NCBI RefSeq assembly: GCF_012927245.1 | Contig: NZ_JABBGE010000009.1 | Coordinates: 248,001 to 312,000, forward strand | From: Streptomyces sp. R302 | GTDB taxonomy: Bacteria > Actinomycetota > Actinomycetes > Streptomycetales > Streptomycetaceae | Length of the DNA: 64,000 nt | Direction: 5' to 3' | Shown: one piece after another, positions 41,109 to 49,728 of the stretch | How positions within the stretch are numbered: the first letter of the stretch is position 1 | Layout: each line of letters opens with the position of its first letter | Position numbers and translations under genes: made by a program | Notes under the pieces: generated by a model | What the model was told of the DNA's origin: nothing | What the model saw: the letters and a program-made list of their open reading frames with translations, nothing else | The model's database searches: none

Positions 41109-42002
41109 ATGCCCATGTTCGTCATAGCCATCCTGCTGGTCATCGCCGCGGTGGTGCTCTGGTTGGTCGGCCGGTCGCAGGACTCGACCGGCTTCAAGAT
41201 GGGTGCCGTCGGCGCGCTGGTCGCCGGAGCCTTCTCCGCGATCGTGAGCATGACCTACGTGGTCAGCGCGTACGAGGTCGGCGTCCCGGTCGCCTTCGGC
41301 AAGGTCGGTTCGCCGATGACGTCCGGCATGCACGTGAAGTCGCCGTTCACCGACGTCACCACCTTCTCCACCCGCCCGGTCGACCTCAACCTCTCCGACA
41401 AGGACGTGGTCGAGGTCCGCTCCTCCCAGGGCGGTGTCATGTACGCCGAGGTCACGGTGAAGTGGGCCGTGGTCCCGTCCAAGGCCGTCGAGCTCTACAA
41501 GCTCGCGGGCAGCGAGGACGCCATCCAGCAGCGGCTGGTCTACCCGGACAGCCGCGAGATCGTCCGCAACGTCTTCGCCCGCTACACCAGCGAGCAGGGG
41601 TACGCCTCCGACCGCGAGAAGATCAACGCCGAGATCGCCAAGCTCGTCACGGAGCGCCTGGAGCCGCGCGGCATCGTCGTCACCACGGTGAACCTGCGGA
41701 ACGTGAAGCCCTCGGACGCGCTCCAGGGCCAGATCGACCGCAAGATCCAGCAGCAGCAGGCCACCGAGCGGGCCCTGGAGGCGGCCCGTACGGCCAAGGC
41801 GGAGTCCGACCGGCGCCGCATCGAGGCGGAGGGCATCGCCCGCGCCAACAAGATCCTCAACGACTCGCTGACGGACAAGGTCCTCGCCAACCAGTGCATC
41901 GACGCCTTCAAGGAGGCCGCGGCGAAGAACCCGGTCTACGCGGTGCCCTGCGGCAGCGGCGCCGGCTCGACCCCGGTGATCGTGGACGGCAGCAAGCGCT
42001 AG
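41109..42002 (+). CDS. SPFH/prohibitin-like membrane protein
   Basis: A 297-residue SPFH protein. Two N-terminal hydrophobic helices (FVIAILLVIAAVVLWLVG and GAVGALVAGAFSAIVSM) precede a prohibitin-type SPFH domain (VSAYEVGVPVAFGKVG to VNLRNVKPSD), a coiled coil with RKIQQQQATERALEAAR, and a Cys-containing C terminus (ANQCIDAFKEAAAKN, AVPCGSG). GGGGGA precedes the ATG. It likely assembles in membrane rings. It converges with crp and shares a perfect 17-base-stem terminator. Confidence 0.9.
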   Translation: MPMFVIAILLVIAAVVLWLVGRSQDSTGFKMGAVGALVAGAFSAIVSMTYVVSAYEVGVPVAFGKVGSPMTSGMHVKSPFTDVTTFSTRPVDLNLSDKDVVEVRSSQGGVMYAEVTVKWAVVPSKAVELYKLAGSEDAIQQRLVYPDSREIVRNVFARYTSEQGYASDREKINAEIAKLVTERLEPRGIVVTTVNLRNVKPSDALQGQIDRKIQQQQATERALEAARTAKAESDRRRIEAEGIARANKILNDSLTDKVLANQCIDAFKEAAAKNPVYAVPCGSGAGSTPVIVDGSKR

Positions 42003-42021
42003 GCCCGCGCCCGCCGATACG

Positions 42022-42058
42022 GAAGGGGGCCGCCCGGTTCGACCGGGCGGCCCCCTTC
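42022..42058. terminator. Strong bidirectional hairpin terminator
   Basis: A perfect 17-base stem, GAAGGGGGCCGCCCGGT (42022-42038) with ACCGGGCGGCCCCCTTC (42042-42058), encloses a TCG loop between the convergent SPFH and crp genes. Confidence 0.92.
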
Positions 42059-42074
42059 TCGTGCGTACGGATCC

Positions 42075-42749
42075 CTAGCGGGAGCGCTTCGCGAGGCGCT
42101 CCACGTCGAGGAGGATCACCGCGCGGGCCTCCAGGCGCAGCCAGCCGCGCTGGGCGAAGTCGGCGAGCGCCTTGTTCACGGTCTCGCGGGAGGCGCCGAC
42201 CAGCTGGGCCAGCTCCTCCTGGGTGAGGTCGTGCACGACGTGGATGCCCTCCTCCGACTGCACGCCGAAGCGGCGCGACAGGTCGAGGAGCGCGCGGGCG
42301 ACGCGGCCCGGCACGTCGGAGAAGACCAGGTCGGACATCTGGTCGTTGGTCTTGCGCAGCCGGCGGGCGACGGCGCGCAGCAGGGCGCCGGCCACCTCGG
42401 GACGGGCGTTCAGCCAGGGCTGGAGGTCGCCGTGGCCGAGGCCGAGCAGCTTGACCTCGGTCAGCGCCGTCGCGGTCGCGGTGCGCGGGCCCGGGTCGAA
42501 GAGGGACAGCTCGCCGATGAGCTCGCCGGGGCCGAGGACCGCCAGCATGTTCTCGCGGCCGTCGGGGGAGGTGCGGTGCAGCTTCACCTTGCCCTCGGTG
42601 ACCACGTACAGGCGGTCGCCGGGGTCGCCCTCGTGGAAGAGCGCGTCGCCACGGGCGAGCGTCACCTCACTCATCGAGGCGCGCAGCTCGGCGGCCTGCT
42701 CGTCATCGAGCGCCGCGAAGAGCGGGGCGCGCCGCAGAACGTCGTCCAC
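42075..42749 (-). CDS. crp: Crp/Fnr family cAMP receptor protein
   Basis: The streptomycete Crp regulator, which controls germination and secondary metabolism. The 224-residue protein starts VDDVLRRAPLFAALDDEQA and has the cyclic-nucleotide domain with GELIGELSLFDPGPRTATATA, where the Glu and Arg that contact cAMP are present, then the C-helix and an HTH with TQEELAQLVGASRETVNKAL. GTG 42749 is supported by AGGAG upstream and the 224-residue length; a longer frame to 42812 is not family-like. Divergent from nth by 186 bases. Confidence 0.96.
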   Translation of the reverse strand: MDDVLRRAPLFAALDDEQAAELRASMSEVTLARGDALFHEGDPGDRLYVVTEGKVKLHRTSPDGRENMLAVLGPGELIGELSLFDPGPRTATATALTEVKLLGLGHGDLQPWLNARPEVAGALLRAVARRLRKTNDQMSDLVFSDVPGRVARALLDLSRRFGVQSEEGIHVVHDLTQEELAQLVGASRETVNKALADFAQRGWLRLEARAVILLDVERLAKRSR

Positions 42750-42935
42750 GAGTTCACTCCTACTGTCGACCTGCTCACGGGAACCTGGCTCCCATGATGC
42801 CGGACGTGCCAAACAGTGCGATCAATCACAACAAGTTTGACGCACCGGGCGCCATTGCCGAACGTCAGGGGCCCGATCGGGGTCCGATCGGCGGTGAGCG
42901 GGGCGGATGTCGGCCCCGGCCCCTAGGCTGGCCGG

Positions 42936-44171
42936 GTGTCCAACTCACCGGTGAGAACGCAGGCCAAGGGGGCTGGAAGAGTGTCGGCCGAAGGTAATTC
43001 CGCCGTGGGCGAACACGGCGCGTCGAAGCGGTCGAAAGCCGTGAATCGGAATGATTCGCCGTCGGCCGAGCGCCCCGCGGAGCCGCCTGCGGCGAAGCGG
43101 ACGACCGGAGCGAAGAAGGCGCCCGCAGGGACGAAAGCGGCCGCAGCGAAGAAGGCGACCACGGTGAAGCAGGCGACCACGGTGAAGCAGGCACCCGCAG
43201 CGAAGCAGGCACCCGCAGCGAAGAAGGCGGCTCCGGCGAAGAAGGCGCCCGCAGCCAAGAAGGCGGCTCCGGCGAAGAAGGCCGCCGCCGCGAAGAAGGC
43301 GGCCGCCCCGAAGAAGACCGCCGCTCCCGAGAAGGCCGTCGCGACCGTCGCACCCGCCAAGGCCCGCACGGCCGAGTCGCGGCTCGGGATGGTGCGGCGG
43401 GCGCGGCGGATCAACCGGGAGCTCGCCGAGGTGTACCCGTACGCCCATCCCGAGCTCGACTTCCGCAACCCCTTCGAGCTCCTCGTCGCCACCGTCCTCT
43501 CCGCGCAGACCACCGACCTGCGGGTGAACCAGACGACGCCCGCGCTCTTCGCCCAGTACCCGACCCCCGAGGACCTGGCCGCCGCCGTCCCCGAGGAGAT
43601 CGAGGAGCTGATCCGCCCGACCGGCTTCTTCCGCGCCAAGACCAAGTCGATCATGGGCCTGGCCGCCGCCCTCAGGGACGACTTCGGCGGCGAGGTCCCC
43701 GGCCGCCTGGAGGACCTGGTCAAGCTGCCGGGCGTCGGCCGCAAGACCGCCTTCGTCGTCCTCGGCAACGCCTACGGCGTCCCCGGGATCACCGTCGACA
43801 CCCACTTCATGCGCCTCGCCCGCCGCTTCGGCTGGACCGAGTCCGACGACCCGGTGAAGATCGAGGCCGAGGTCGCCGAGATCTTCCCGAAGAGCGACTG
43901 GACGATGCTGTCGCACCGGGTGATCTTCCACGGCCGCCGCATGTGCCACGCCCGCAAGCCCGCCTGCGGCGCCTGCCCGATCACCCACCTCTGCCCCGCC
44001 TACGGCGAGGGCGAGACCGACCCGGAGAAGGCCGAGAAGCTGCTCAAGTACGAGAAGGGCGGCTACCCCGGCCAGCGGCTCAACCCGCCCGCCGACTACC
44101 CCGGCCGCCCGGCCCCGCCCGCGCCCGGCGTGGCCCCCGGGGCCGTACAGCGGCCCTCCGGCGCGCGGTGA
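42936..44171 (+). CDS. nth: Endonuclease III with histone-H1-like basic N-terminal extension
   Basis: A base-excision repair glycosylase/lyase. The catalytic part (about 150-365) has the HhH LPGVGRKTAFVV with the catalytic Lys, VDTHFMRLARR with the catalytic Asp, and a [4Fe-4S] cluster formed by the C-6-C-2-C-5-C spacing in CHARKPACGACPITHLC. Residues 45-140 are a Lys/Ala/Pro-rich tail with repeats such as KKAAPAKKAPA, resembling histone H1 or HupS tails. The core itself is of normal length. The GTG is probably leaderless (TAGGCT at 42924-42929, six bases before); GTG 42981 is an alternative. Confidence 0.93.
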   Translation: MSNSPVRTQAKGAGRVSAEGNSAVGEHGASKRSKAVNRNDSPSAERPAEPPAAKRTTGAKKAPAGTKAAAAKKATTVKQATTVKQAPAAKQAPAAKKAAPAKKAPAAKKAAPAKKAAAAKKAAAPKKTAAPEKAVATVAPAKARTAESRLGMVRRARRINRELAEVYPYAHPELDFRNPFELLVATVLSAQTTDLRVNQTTPALFAQYPTPEDLAAAVPEEIEELIRPTGFFRAKTKSIMGLAAALRDDFGGEVPGRLEDLVKLPGVGRKTAFVVLGNAYGVPGITVDTHFMRLARRFGWTESDDPVKIEAEVAEIFPKSDWTMLSHRVIFHGRRMCHARKPACGACPITHLCPAYGEGETDPEKAEKLLKYEKGGYPGQRLNPPADYPGRPAPPAPGVAPGAVQRPSGAR

Positions 44172-44259
44172 GCGCGGCGAGGCCCTTCGCGGGCTGCGAT
44201 CCACGACGCGCCGGGAACGAAGAGGCGGGGCGACGGCGTTGGACGAGTCGGGGGTGCTC

Positions 44260-44964
44260 ATGACGCGCACGGACGAAGAGATCTACGGCCCCGGCACCGG
44301 CGGCCTGCTGGACCGGGACGGCCTGCCCGACTGGCTCGCGCCGGTCGACCGCGCCGCGCGCACCGTCGCGCCCGAGCAGCTGAGCCGCTTCCTGCCGCCC
44401 GAGAGCGGCGCCGGCCGCCAGTCCGCCGTCCTCGTCCTCTTCGGCGAGGGCGAGCGCGGGCCCGAGCTGCTCCTCATGGAGCGGTCCGGCAGCCTCCGGT
44501 CGCACGCCGGGCAGCCCTCCTTCCCCGGCGGCGCCCTCGACCCCGAGGACGGCGACCCGGCCGACGGCGGCCTGCTGCGCGCCGCCCTGCGGGAGGCCGA
44601 GGAGGAGACCGGCCTCGACCCGGCCGGCGTCCAGCTCTTCGGCGTGCTGCCCCGGCTCTACATCCCGGTCAGCGGCTTCGTCGTCACGCCCGCCCTCGGC
44701 TGGTGGCGCGAGCCGACCCCGGTCGGGGCCGTCGACCCCGCCGAGACCGCCCGGGTCTTCACGGTGCCCGTGGCGGATCTCACGGACCCGGCGAACCGCG
44801 CGATGGCCGTCCACCCGGCCGGCCACGCGGGCCCGGCCTTCCTCGTCGCATCCGCTCTGGTCTGGGGATTCACCGCCGGAGTGATCGACCGGCTGCTCCA
44901 CTTCGCGGGCTGGGAGCGCCCCTGGGACACCTCGCGGAAGGTCCCGCTCGACTGGCGGTCATGA
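44260..44964 (+). CDS. CoA pyrophosphatase-like NUDIX hydrolase
   Basis: A 234-residue Nudix protein with the UPF0035/CoA pyrophosphatase signature: RSHAGQPSFPGGALDPED followed by LLRAALREAEEETGLDP, in which the REXXEEXG core is intact. A C-terminal LVWGFTAGVIDRLL stretch is usual for the family. Cleavage of CoA or its oxidised derivatives is the expected activity. ATG 44260 is preferred, with GGGGG upstream; TTG 44239 and GTG 44254 are alternatives in frame. It lies between nth and marP, a common actinobacterial order. Confidence 0.9.
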   Translation: MTRTDEEIYGPGTGGLLDRDGLPDWLAPVDRAARTVAPEQLSRFLPPESGAGRQSAVLVLFGEGERGPELLLMERSGSLRSHAGQPSFPGGALDPEDGDPADGGLLRAALREAEEETGLDPAGVQLFGVLPRLYIPVSGFVVTPALGWWREPTPVGAVDPAETARVFTVPVADLTDPANRAMAVHPAGHAGPAFLVASALVWGFTAGVIDRLLHFAGWERPWDTSRKVPLDWRS

Positions 44965-45032
44965 CAGGCTGACCCCCCGGAGGCCGGAGACGGAACGGCG
45001 ACCGGAAGAACGAATCTGCGAGGCTGACGACC

Positions 45033-46232
45033 GTGAACGTGCTGGACATCCTGCTGCTGCTCGCGGCCGTGTGGTTCGCGATCATCGGCTACCGCCAGGG
45101 CTTCGTGGTCGGCATCCTCTCCGTGGTCGGCTTCCTCGGCGGCGGACTCCTCGCCATGTGGCTGCTGCCGATCCTGTGGGACCAGCTCACCGACAAGAGC
45201 GAGGTCACCACCACGGTCACCGTGATCTTCGTGATGGCGGTCATCGTCTCGGCCTCCGTCGGCCAGGCGCTCACCACCCACCTCGGCAACAAGCTCCGCC
45301 GCCACATCACCTGGTCCCCGGCCCGCGCCCTCGACGCCACCGGCGGCGCGCTGGTCAACGTGGTCGCCATGCTGCTCGTCGCCTGGCTGATCGGCTCGGC
45401 GCTCGCCGGCACCTCGCTGCCCACCCTGGGCAAGGAGGTGCGCGGCTCCAAGGTGCTCCAGGGCGTCTCCCGGGTGATGCCCGATCAGGTCGGCGCCTGG
45501 TTCGCCGACTTCAGCTCCACCCTCGCCCGCAGCGGCTTCCCGCAGGTCTTCAGCCCCTTCGCCGACGAGCCCATCACCGAGGTGGTCCCGCCGGACCCGG
45601 CGCTCGCCGGCAGCCCCGTCGCCACCCTCGCCCAGCGCTCCATCGTCAAGGTCGTCGGCACCGCCCCCAGCTGCGGCAAGGTCCTGGAGGGCACCGGCTT
45701 CGTCTTCTCCGAGCGCCGGGTGATGACCAACGCGCACGTGGTCGGCGGCGTCGACGAGCCCACCGTGCAGATCGGCGGCGAGGGCCGGCTGTACGACGCC
45801 AAGGTCGTGCTCTACGACTGGCGCCGCGACATCGCCGTCCTCGACGTGCCGGACCTCAAGGCCACCCCGCTCCGCTTCACCGAGCGCGAGGCGCGCAGCG
45901 GGGACGACGCCATCGTCGCCGGCTTCCCGGAGAACGGCTCGTACGACGTCCGCTCCGCCCGCGTCCGCGGCCGGATCAGCGCCGACGGCCCCGACATCTA
46001 CCACCGGGGCGAGGTGCGCAGGGAGGTCTACTCGCTGTACACGACGGTCCGCCAGGGCAATTCAGGCGGCCCGCTGCTCACCGAGGACGGCACGGTCTCG
46101 GGCGTGATCTTCGCCCGCTCCCGTGACGACGCCGACACCGGGTACGCGCTGACGGTCCAGGAGATCCGCGAGGACATCGAGCTCGGCCGTACCGCGAACC
46201 AGCAGGTCGACTCCGACAGCTGCGCCCTCTGA
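45033..46232 (+). CDS. marP: MarP family membrane serine protease
   Basis: A periplasmic serine protease needed in mycobacteria for acid and oxidative stress resistance. The 399-residue protein has a CvpA-like four-helix membrane part (about 1-130), a linker, and a chymotrypsin-like domain with His in TNAHVVGG (about 235), Asp in RRDIAVLD (about 266) and Ser in QGNSGGPL (about 344). Cysteines near 214 and in the last five residues correspond to the disulfide known in mycobacterial MarP. GTG start with GAGGCT seven bases upstream. Nudix and nth genes precede it on the same strand. Confidence 0.94.
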   Translation: MNVLDILLLLAAVWFAIIGYRQGFVVGILSVVGFLGGGLLAMWLLPILWDQLTDKSEVTTTVTVIFVMAVIVSASVGQALTTHLGNKLRRHITWSPARALDATGGALVNVVAMLLVAWLIGSALAGTSLPTLGKEVRGSKVLQGVSRVMPDQVGAWFADFSSTLARSGFPQVFSPFADEPITEVVPPDPALAGSPVATLAQRSIVKVVGTAPSCGKVLEGTGFVFSERRVMTNAHVVGGVDEPTVQIGGEGRLYDAKVVLYDWRRDIAVLDVPDLKATPLRFTEREARSGDDAIVAGFPENGSYDVRSARVRGRISADGPDIYHRGEVRREVYSLYTTVRQGNSGGPLLTEDGTVSGVIFARSRDDADTGYALTVQEIREDIELGRTANQQVDSDSCAL

Positions 46233-46619
46233 CCCCCCCGGGAGGGGCTACGCGGTGTCGCGTGGGTGGCGGAGGCGCGCCGAGACCCAGCGGGCCCGCC
46301 GTCTGAGGATGCGTGAGATCCCGACCTGCCCGCCGGGAGCGCGGCCCTGCTCCGGCGGGCCTCCCCGCTCGCGTGAGCCCGGCCCGGAGGCCGAGCGGCG
46401 GTCGCGTGCCGTGTCACCGTAGTCGTGCGTCCAGCCCATACCCGGACGTGTGCCCGGGGTCCGGGCTCGGTAACCGTTCCGGGGCCCGCCAATCGGAGTA
46501 TGCGCCCGGCACATGGCCGTTCGACGCAAACCCGTGCGGGCGCGTGCCCGTCCGGGAGGCCCACGGTCTGGCTCCGGGTTCAGCGGTCTGGCTCCGGGTT
46601 CAGCGGTCGGGATCCGGGT
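46233..46619. other. Intergenic region between convergent marP and hydrolase genes
   Basis: 387 bases without a supported gene. A minus-strand frame at 46248-46529 is mostly Arg/Gly/Pro and looks non-coding, except for a short piece GISRILRRRARWVSARLRHP. At the right end a 20-base unit GGTCTGGCTCCGGGTTCAGC is repeated twice exactly (46565-46584, 46585-46604), then in two decayed copies (46605-46644) that run into the hydrolase gene and contain its stop codon at 46620-46622. Confidence 0.6.
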
Positions 46620-47555
46620 TCAGCGGTCGGGCTCGGGGTCCTTCAGCCAGTTCACGAGCTCGGTCGTGAAGGCGGCCGGGTCCTCCTCGTGCGGGAAGTG
46701 CCCCAGGCCGTCGAAGAGCCGCCAGCGGTACGGCGCCTCCACGTACTCGCCCGAACCGGCGGCGCTGCGGGTCCGCATCACCGGGTCCATCGAGCCGTGC
46801 AGGTGCAGCGTCGGCACCCGCACCGGCCGCTTCATGCGCCGGTTGAACTGGATGCCGTCCGGCCGGGCCAGCGAGCGGACCAGCCAGCGGTACGGCTCGA
46901 TCGAGCAGTGCGCCGTGGACGGCACGAGCATCGCCCGCCGGTACGCGTCCACCGCTTCGTCCTCCACCGGGCGCGGGCCCGACCACTCCCGGATCAGACG
47001 CCCCACCAGTTCGGCGTCGTCGGCGGCCAGCTGACGCTCCGGCAGCCACGGCCGCTGGAAGCCCCAGATGTGCGAGCCGGCCCGGGACTGGGCGAAGTCG
47101 GAGAGCATCGCCGAGCGCCAGCGGCGCGGGTGCGGCATCGAGGAGACCACCAGCCGGCGGACCAGCTTGGGCCGCATGACGGCGGCGGTCCAGGCGAGGT
47201 AGCCGCCCAGGTCGTGGCCGACGAGCGCCGCGTCCGGCTCACCGAGCGAGCGGACCACGCCGGTGATGTCGAGGGCGAGGTTGGCGGGGTCGTAACCCCG
47301 GGGGGTGCGGTCGCTCCCGCCGACCCCGCGCAGGTCCATCGCGACCGCCCGGAAGCCGGCCTCGGCGAGCGCCGGCAGCTGGTGGCGCCAGGTCCACCAG
47401 AACTGCGGGAAGCCGTGCAGCAGCAGCACCAGGGGGCCGTCACCCATCTCGGCGATGTGGAAACGGGCGCCGTTGGCCGCGACGTCACGGTGGGTCCACG
47501 GACCGTCGAGGCGTACGGGCCCGCCGCCGGGGGTGCTGCTCTCGGGGAGGGTCAT
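46620..47555 (-). CDS. Alpha/beta hydrolase, epoxide hydrolase-like
   Basis: A 311-residue hydrolase. The oxyanion motif HGFPQFWWTWRHQL starts at residue 47, the nucleophile is Asp115 in LVGHDLGGYLAW, which is the epoxide hydrolase rather than the esterase pattern, and the catalytic His lies in GLGHFPHEED near the C terminus with the acid in HGSMDPV. A DPHD-like cap segment with PWLPERQL follows. GTC-ATG start overlaps the stop of the holin-family gene upstream by four bases. The gene end lies inside a tandem repeat. Confidence 0.9.
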   Translation of the reverse strand: MTLPESSTPGGGPVRLDGPWTHRDVAANGARFHIAEMGDGPLVLLLHGFPQFWWTWRHQLPALAEAGFRAVAMDLRGVGGSDRTPRGYDPANLALDITGVVRSLGEPDAALVGHDLGGYLAWTAAVMRPKLVRRLVVSSMPHPRRWRSAMLSDFAQSRAGSHIWGFQRPWLPERQLAADDAELVGRLIREWSGPRPVEDEAVDAYRRAMLVPSTAHCSIEPYRWLVRSLARPDGIQFNRRMKRPVRVPTLHLHGSMDPVMRTRSAAGSGEYVEAPYRWRLFDGLGHFPHEEDPAAFTTELVNWLKDPEPDR

Positions 47556-48049
47556 ACGGACGAGCGTGCCACAGACTGGGCCTTGGTCATCGTCACCTCG
47601 GCGGCCGGGACACCCTCCGGACGGGGGTGCGGCTTCGCGTTCTGCATGATCGCGGCGGTCTGCTTGGCGGAGGCGATGGACTTCTCCGGCGGCTTGACCT
47701 TCTTGAACTTCGAGACCGCGACGAAGCCGAGGAGACCGGCGACGATCACGTTGAAGGCGAAGGACAGCAGGAAGCACCAGACGAGGTTCCAGCCGCCGTT
47801 GCCGTTGTGCCCGCCGGTCCAGGTGTTGATCGCGTACGCGAGCGCGAAGCTCAGCATCGGCAGCGAGAACAGCAGCACCACCAAGGCGCCGATGCCGAGG
47901 ATGGCGCCCATGCCGCCGCGCTTCACGTCCTGCCGGAGCTCGGCCTTGGCCAGGGCGATCTCGTCGTGCACCAGTGCGGACATCTCGGCGGTCGCCGAGG
48001 CGACCAGCTGGCCGAGGCTGCGCTCGGTTCCGTCGAACGGGTCGCTCAT
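47552..48049 (-). CDS. Phage holin family (DUF1469) membrane protein
   Basis: A 165-residue protein of the actinobacterial DUF1469/holin superfamily III. A helical soluble N terminus (LGQLVASATAEMSALVHDE, LAKAELRQDVKRGG) is followed by two membrane hairpin helices (AILGIGALVVLLFSLPML and LVWCFLLSFAFNVIVAGLLG) and a basic Lys/Pro-rich tail. Despite the name these chromosomal proteins are not phage derived and likely modulate membrane energy or division. It is co-translated with the downstream hydrolase. Confidence 0.85.
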   Translation of the reverse strand: MSDPFDGTERSLGQLVASATAEMSALVHDEIALAKAELRQDVKRGGMGAILGIGALVVLLFSLPMLSFALAYAINTWTGGHNGNGGWNLVWCFLLSFAFNVIVAGLLGFVAVSKFKKVKPPEKSIASAKQTAAIMQNAKPHPRPEGVPAAEVTMTKAQSVARSSV

Positions 48050-48103
48050 CGCTCTCCCTCTCCTCTTGTACGGTCCGAGACTCTGTGTACGGTCCGCCTC
48101 AGA

Positions 48104-49495
48104 TCATGCCGGACGGTCGGCCCCGTCGCGCGGTGCCCCCGCCAGTCGGGCGCGCTCCCGGTGCTCGGCGGCCTTCCGCTCGCAGATCTCGGCCATCCGG
48201 AGGTGGTACGCCTCGGTGCCCTCCTCGTACACGTCCGGGATGCCGTCCTCGTCCTCGTCCCGCTCCTCCTCGGTGACGAGGGCCTGGTATTTCCGGACGC
48301 GCAGCTTGAGGAGGAAGGAGGCGCAGACGGCGGCGATGAGCGAGCCCATGAGGACGGCGGCCTTCACCTCGTCTGTGAGGGCCGCGTCGCCCTCGAAGGC
48401 GAGCTCGCCGATGAGGAGCGAGACGGTGAAGCCGATGCCGGCGAGGGTGGCGACGGCGAAGACGTCCGGCCAGGACAGCTGGGGGTTGAGCTCCGCCTTG
48501 GTGAAGCGGGCGGAGAGCCAGGTGCCGCCGAAGATGCCGATCGCCTTGCCGACGACCAGGCCGAGGACCACGCCGAGGGTGACGGGCTTCGTGAAGACGT
48601 CGCCGAGCACCCCGCCGGAGACGCTCACGCCGGCCGAGAAGAGCGCGAAGAGGGGGACGGCGAGGCCGGCGGAGAGCGGCCGGACCAGGTGCTCGATGTG
48701 CTCGCCGGGGGAGTGCTCCTCGCCCTTGCGGGTGGTGCAGCGGAGCATCAGGCCCATGGCGACGCCGGCGATGGTGGCGTGGACGCCGCTGTTGTACATC
48801 AGGCCCCAGATCACCAGGGCGAGCGGGACGTACACGTACCAGCCGTGGACCTCCTTGCGGAGCAGGAACCAGAAGAGGACGAGGCCGGCGACGGCGCCGC
48901 CGAGGGCGGCGAAGTTCAGGCCGTCGGTGAAGAAGACCGCGATGATCAGGATCGCGAAGAGGTCGTCGACGACGGCGAGGGTGAGGAGGAAGGCGCGCAG
49001 GGCGGAGGGCAGCGAGGTGCCTATGACCGCGAGGACGGCGAGCGCGAAGGCGATGTCGGTGGCGGTGGGCACGGCCCAGCCGTCCATGGAGCCGCCGCCG
49101 ACGGCGTTGACCAGCACGTAGACCAGGGCCGGGGTGGCCATGCCGCAGATCGCCGCGATGACGGGGAGGGCGGCGGCCTTGGGGTCGCGCAGCTCGCCGG
49201 CGACGAGTTCGCGCTTGAGCTCGATGCCGGCGACGAAGAAGAAGATCGCGAGGAGGCCGTCGGCGGCCCAGTGGGCGACCGAGAGGTCGAGGCCGAGGGA
49301 GGCGGGGCCTATGTGGAAGTGGGAGACCGACTCGTAGCTGTCGGGGAGGACGTTGGCCCAGACGAGCGCGGTGACGGCGGCGACGAGCAGGAGGACACCA
49401 CCGACGGTCTCGGTGCGCAGGGCGTCGGCGACGAAGCGGCTCTCGGGGAGGGAGAGCCGGCCGAGGAACTTGCGGTCGTTCGTCGGGGTGGACAC
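48104..49495 (-). CDS. nhaA: NhaA-type Na+/H+ antiporter with charged C-terminal tail
   Basis: Exchanges sodium for protons. The 463-residue protein has the 12-helix NhaA body with the paired Asp motif in LAVVDDLFAILII, FVAGIELKRELV and PTATDIAFALAVLA. The last about 60 residues after the final helix are highly acidic and polar, with DEDEDGIPDVYEE, a DxDxDG..D..E arrangement seen in calcium-binding loops of EF-hand or thrombospondin type 3 kind. GTG 49495 has GGAGG seven bases upstream; a longer frame to 49555 is unsupported. Confidence 0.93.
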   Translation of the reverse strand: MSTPTNDRKFLGRLSLPESRFVADALRTETVGGVLLLVAAVTALVWANVLPDSYESVSHFHIGPASLGLDLSVAHWAADGLLAIFFFVAGIELKRELVAGELRDPKAAALPVIAAICGMATPALVYVLVNAVGGGSMDGWAVPTATDIAFALAVLAVIGTSLPSALRAFLLTLAVVDDLFAILIIAVFFTDGLNFAALGGAVAGLVLFWFLLRKEVHGWYVYVPLALVIWGLMYNSGVHATIAGVAMGLMLRCTTRKGEEHSPGEHIEHLVRPLSAGLAVPLFALFSAGVSVSGGVLGDVFTKPVTLGVVLGLVVGKAIGIFGGTWLSARFTKAELNPQLSWPDVFAVATLAGIGFTVSLLIGELAFEGDAALTDEVKAAVLMGSLIAAVCASFLLKLRVRKYQALVTEEERDEDEDGIPDVYEEGTEAYHLRMAEICERKAAEHRERARLAGAPRDGADRPA

Positions 49496-49675
49496 CAGGA
49501 ACCTCCGGTCGGGTGGGCAGCACAAAGCACTTGCCGACCAGACTTCCCGGCGCACCTAGGTCTTCCTGTCGCGCCACTGACCTGACCCTGGCGCGATCTT
49601 TACCTTACCTAACGAGCTCGGGCTGCGTCCGGCGGGGTTCACTTTAGGGCGTTATGCGGCTTTCTTCTCGCGGAG

Positions 49676-49706
49676 AAGGCCCGCCCCGGGTGTCGGGGCG
49701 GGCCTT
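49676..49706 (-). terminator. Hairpin terminator after acs
   Basis: AAGGCCCGCCCCG and CGGGGCGGGCCTT form a 13-base stem with loop GGTGT, 22 bases after the acs stop on the minus strand. Confidence 0.85.
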
Positions 49707-49728
49707 CGCGGTGCGGGTGCCGGGGCGC

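Noticed and set aside
46248..46529. Minus-strand frame of 93 codons between marP and the hydrolase
   Set aside because: Mostly Arg/Gly/Pro; only a short piece near the end looks protein-like, with no ribosome site. Too weak to list as a gene.
46425..49121. Plus-strand open frame of 898 codons
   Set aside because: It is antisense to the hydrolase, holin-family and nhaA genes, and its composition is that of a shadow frame.
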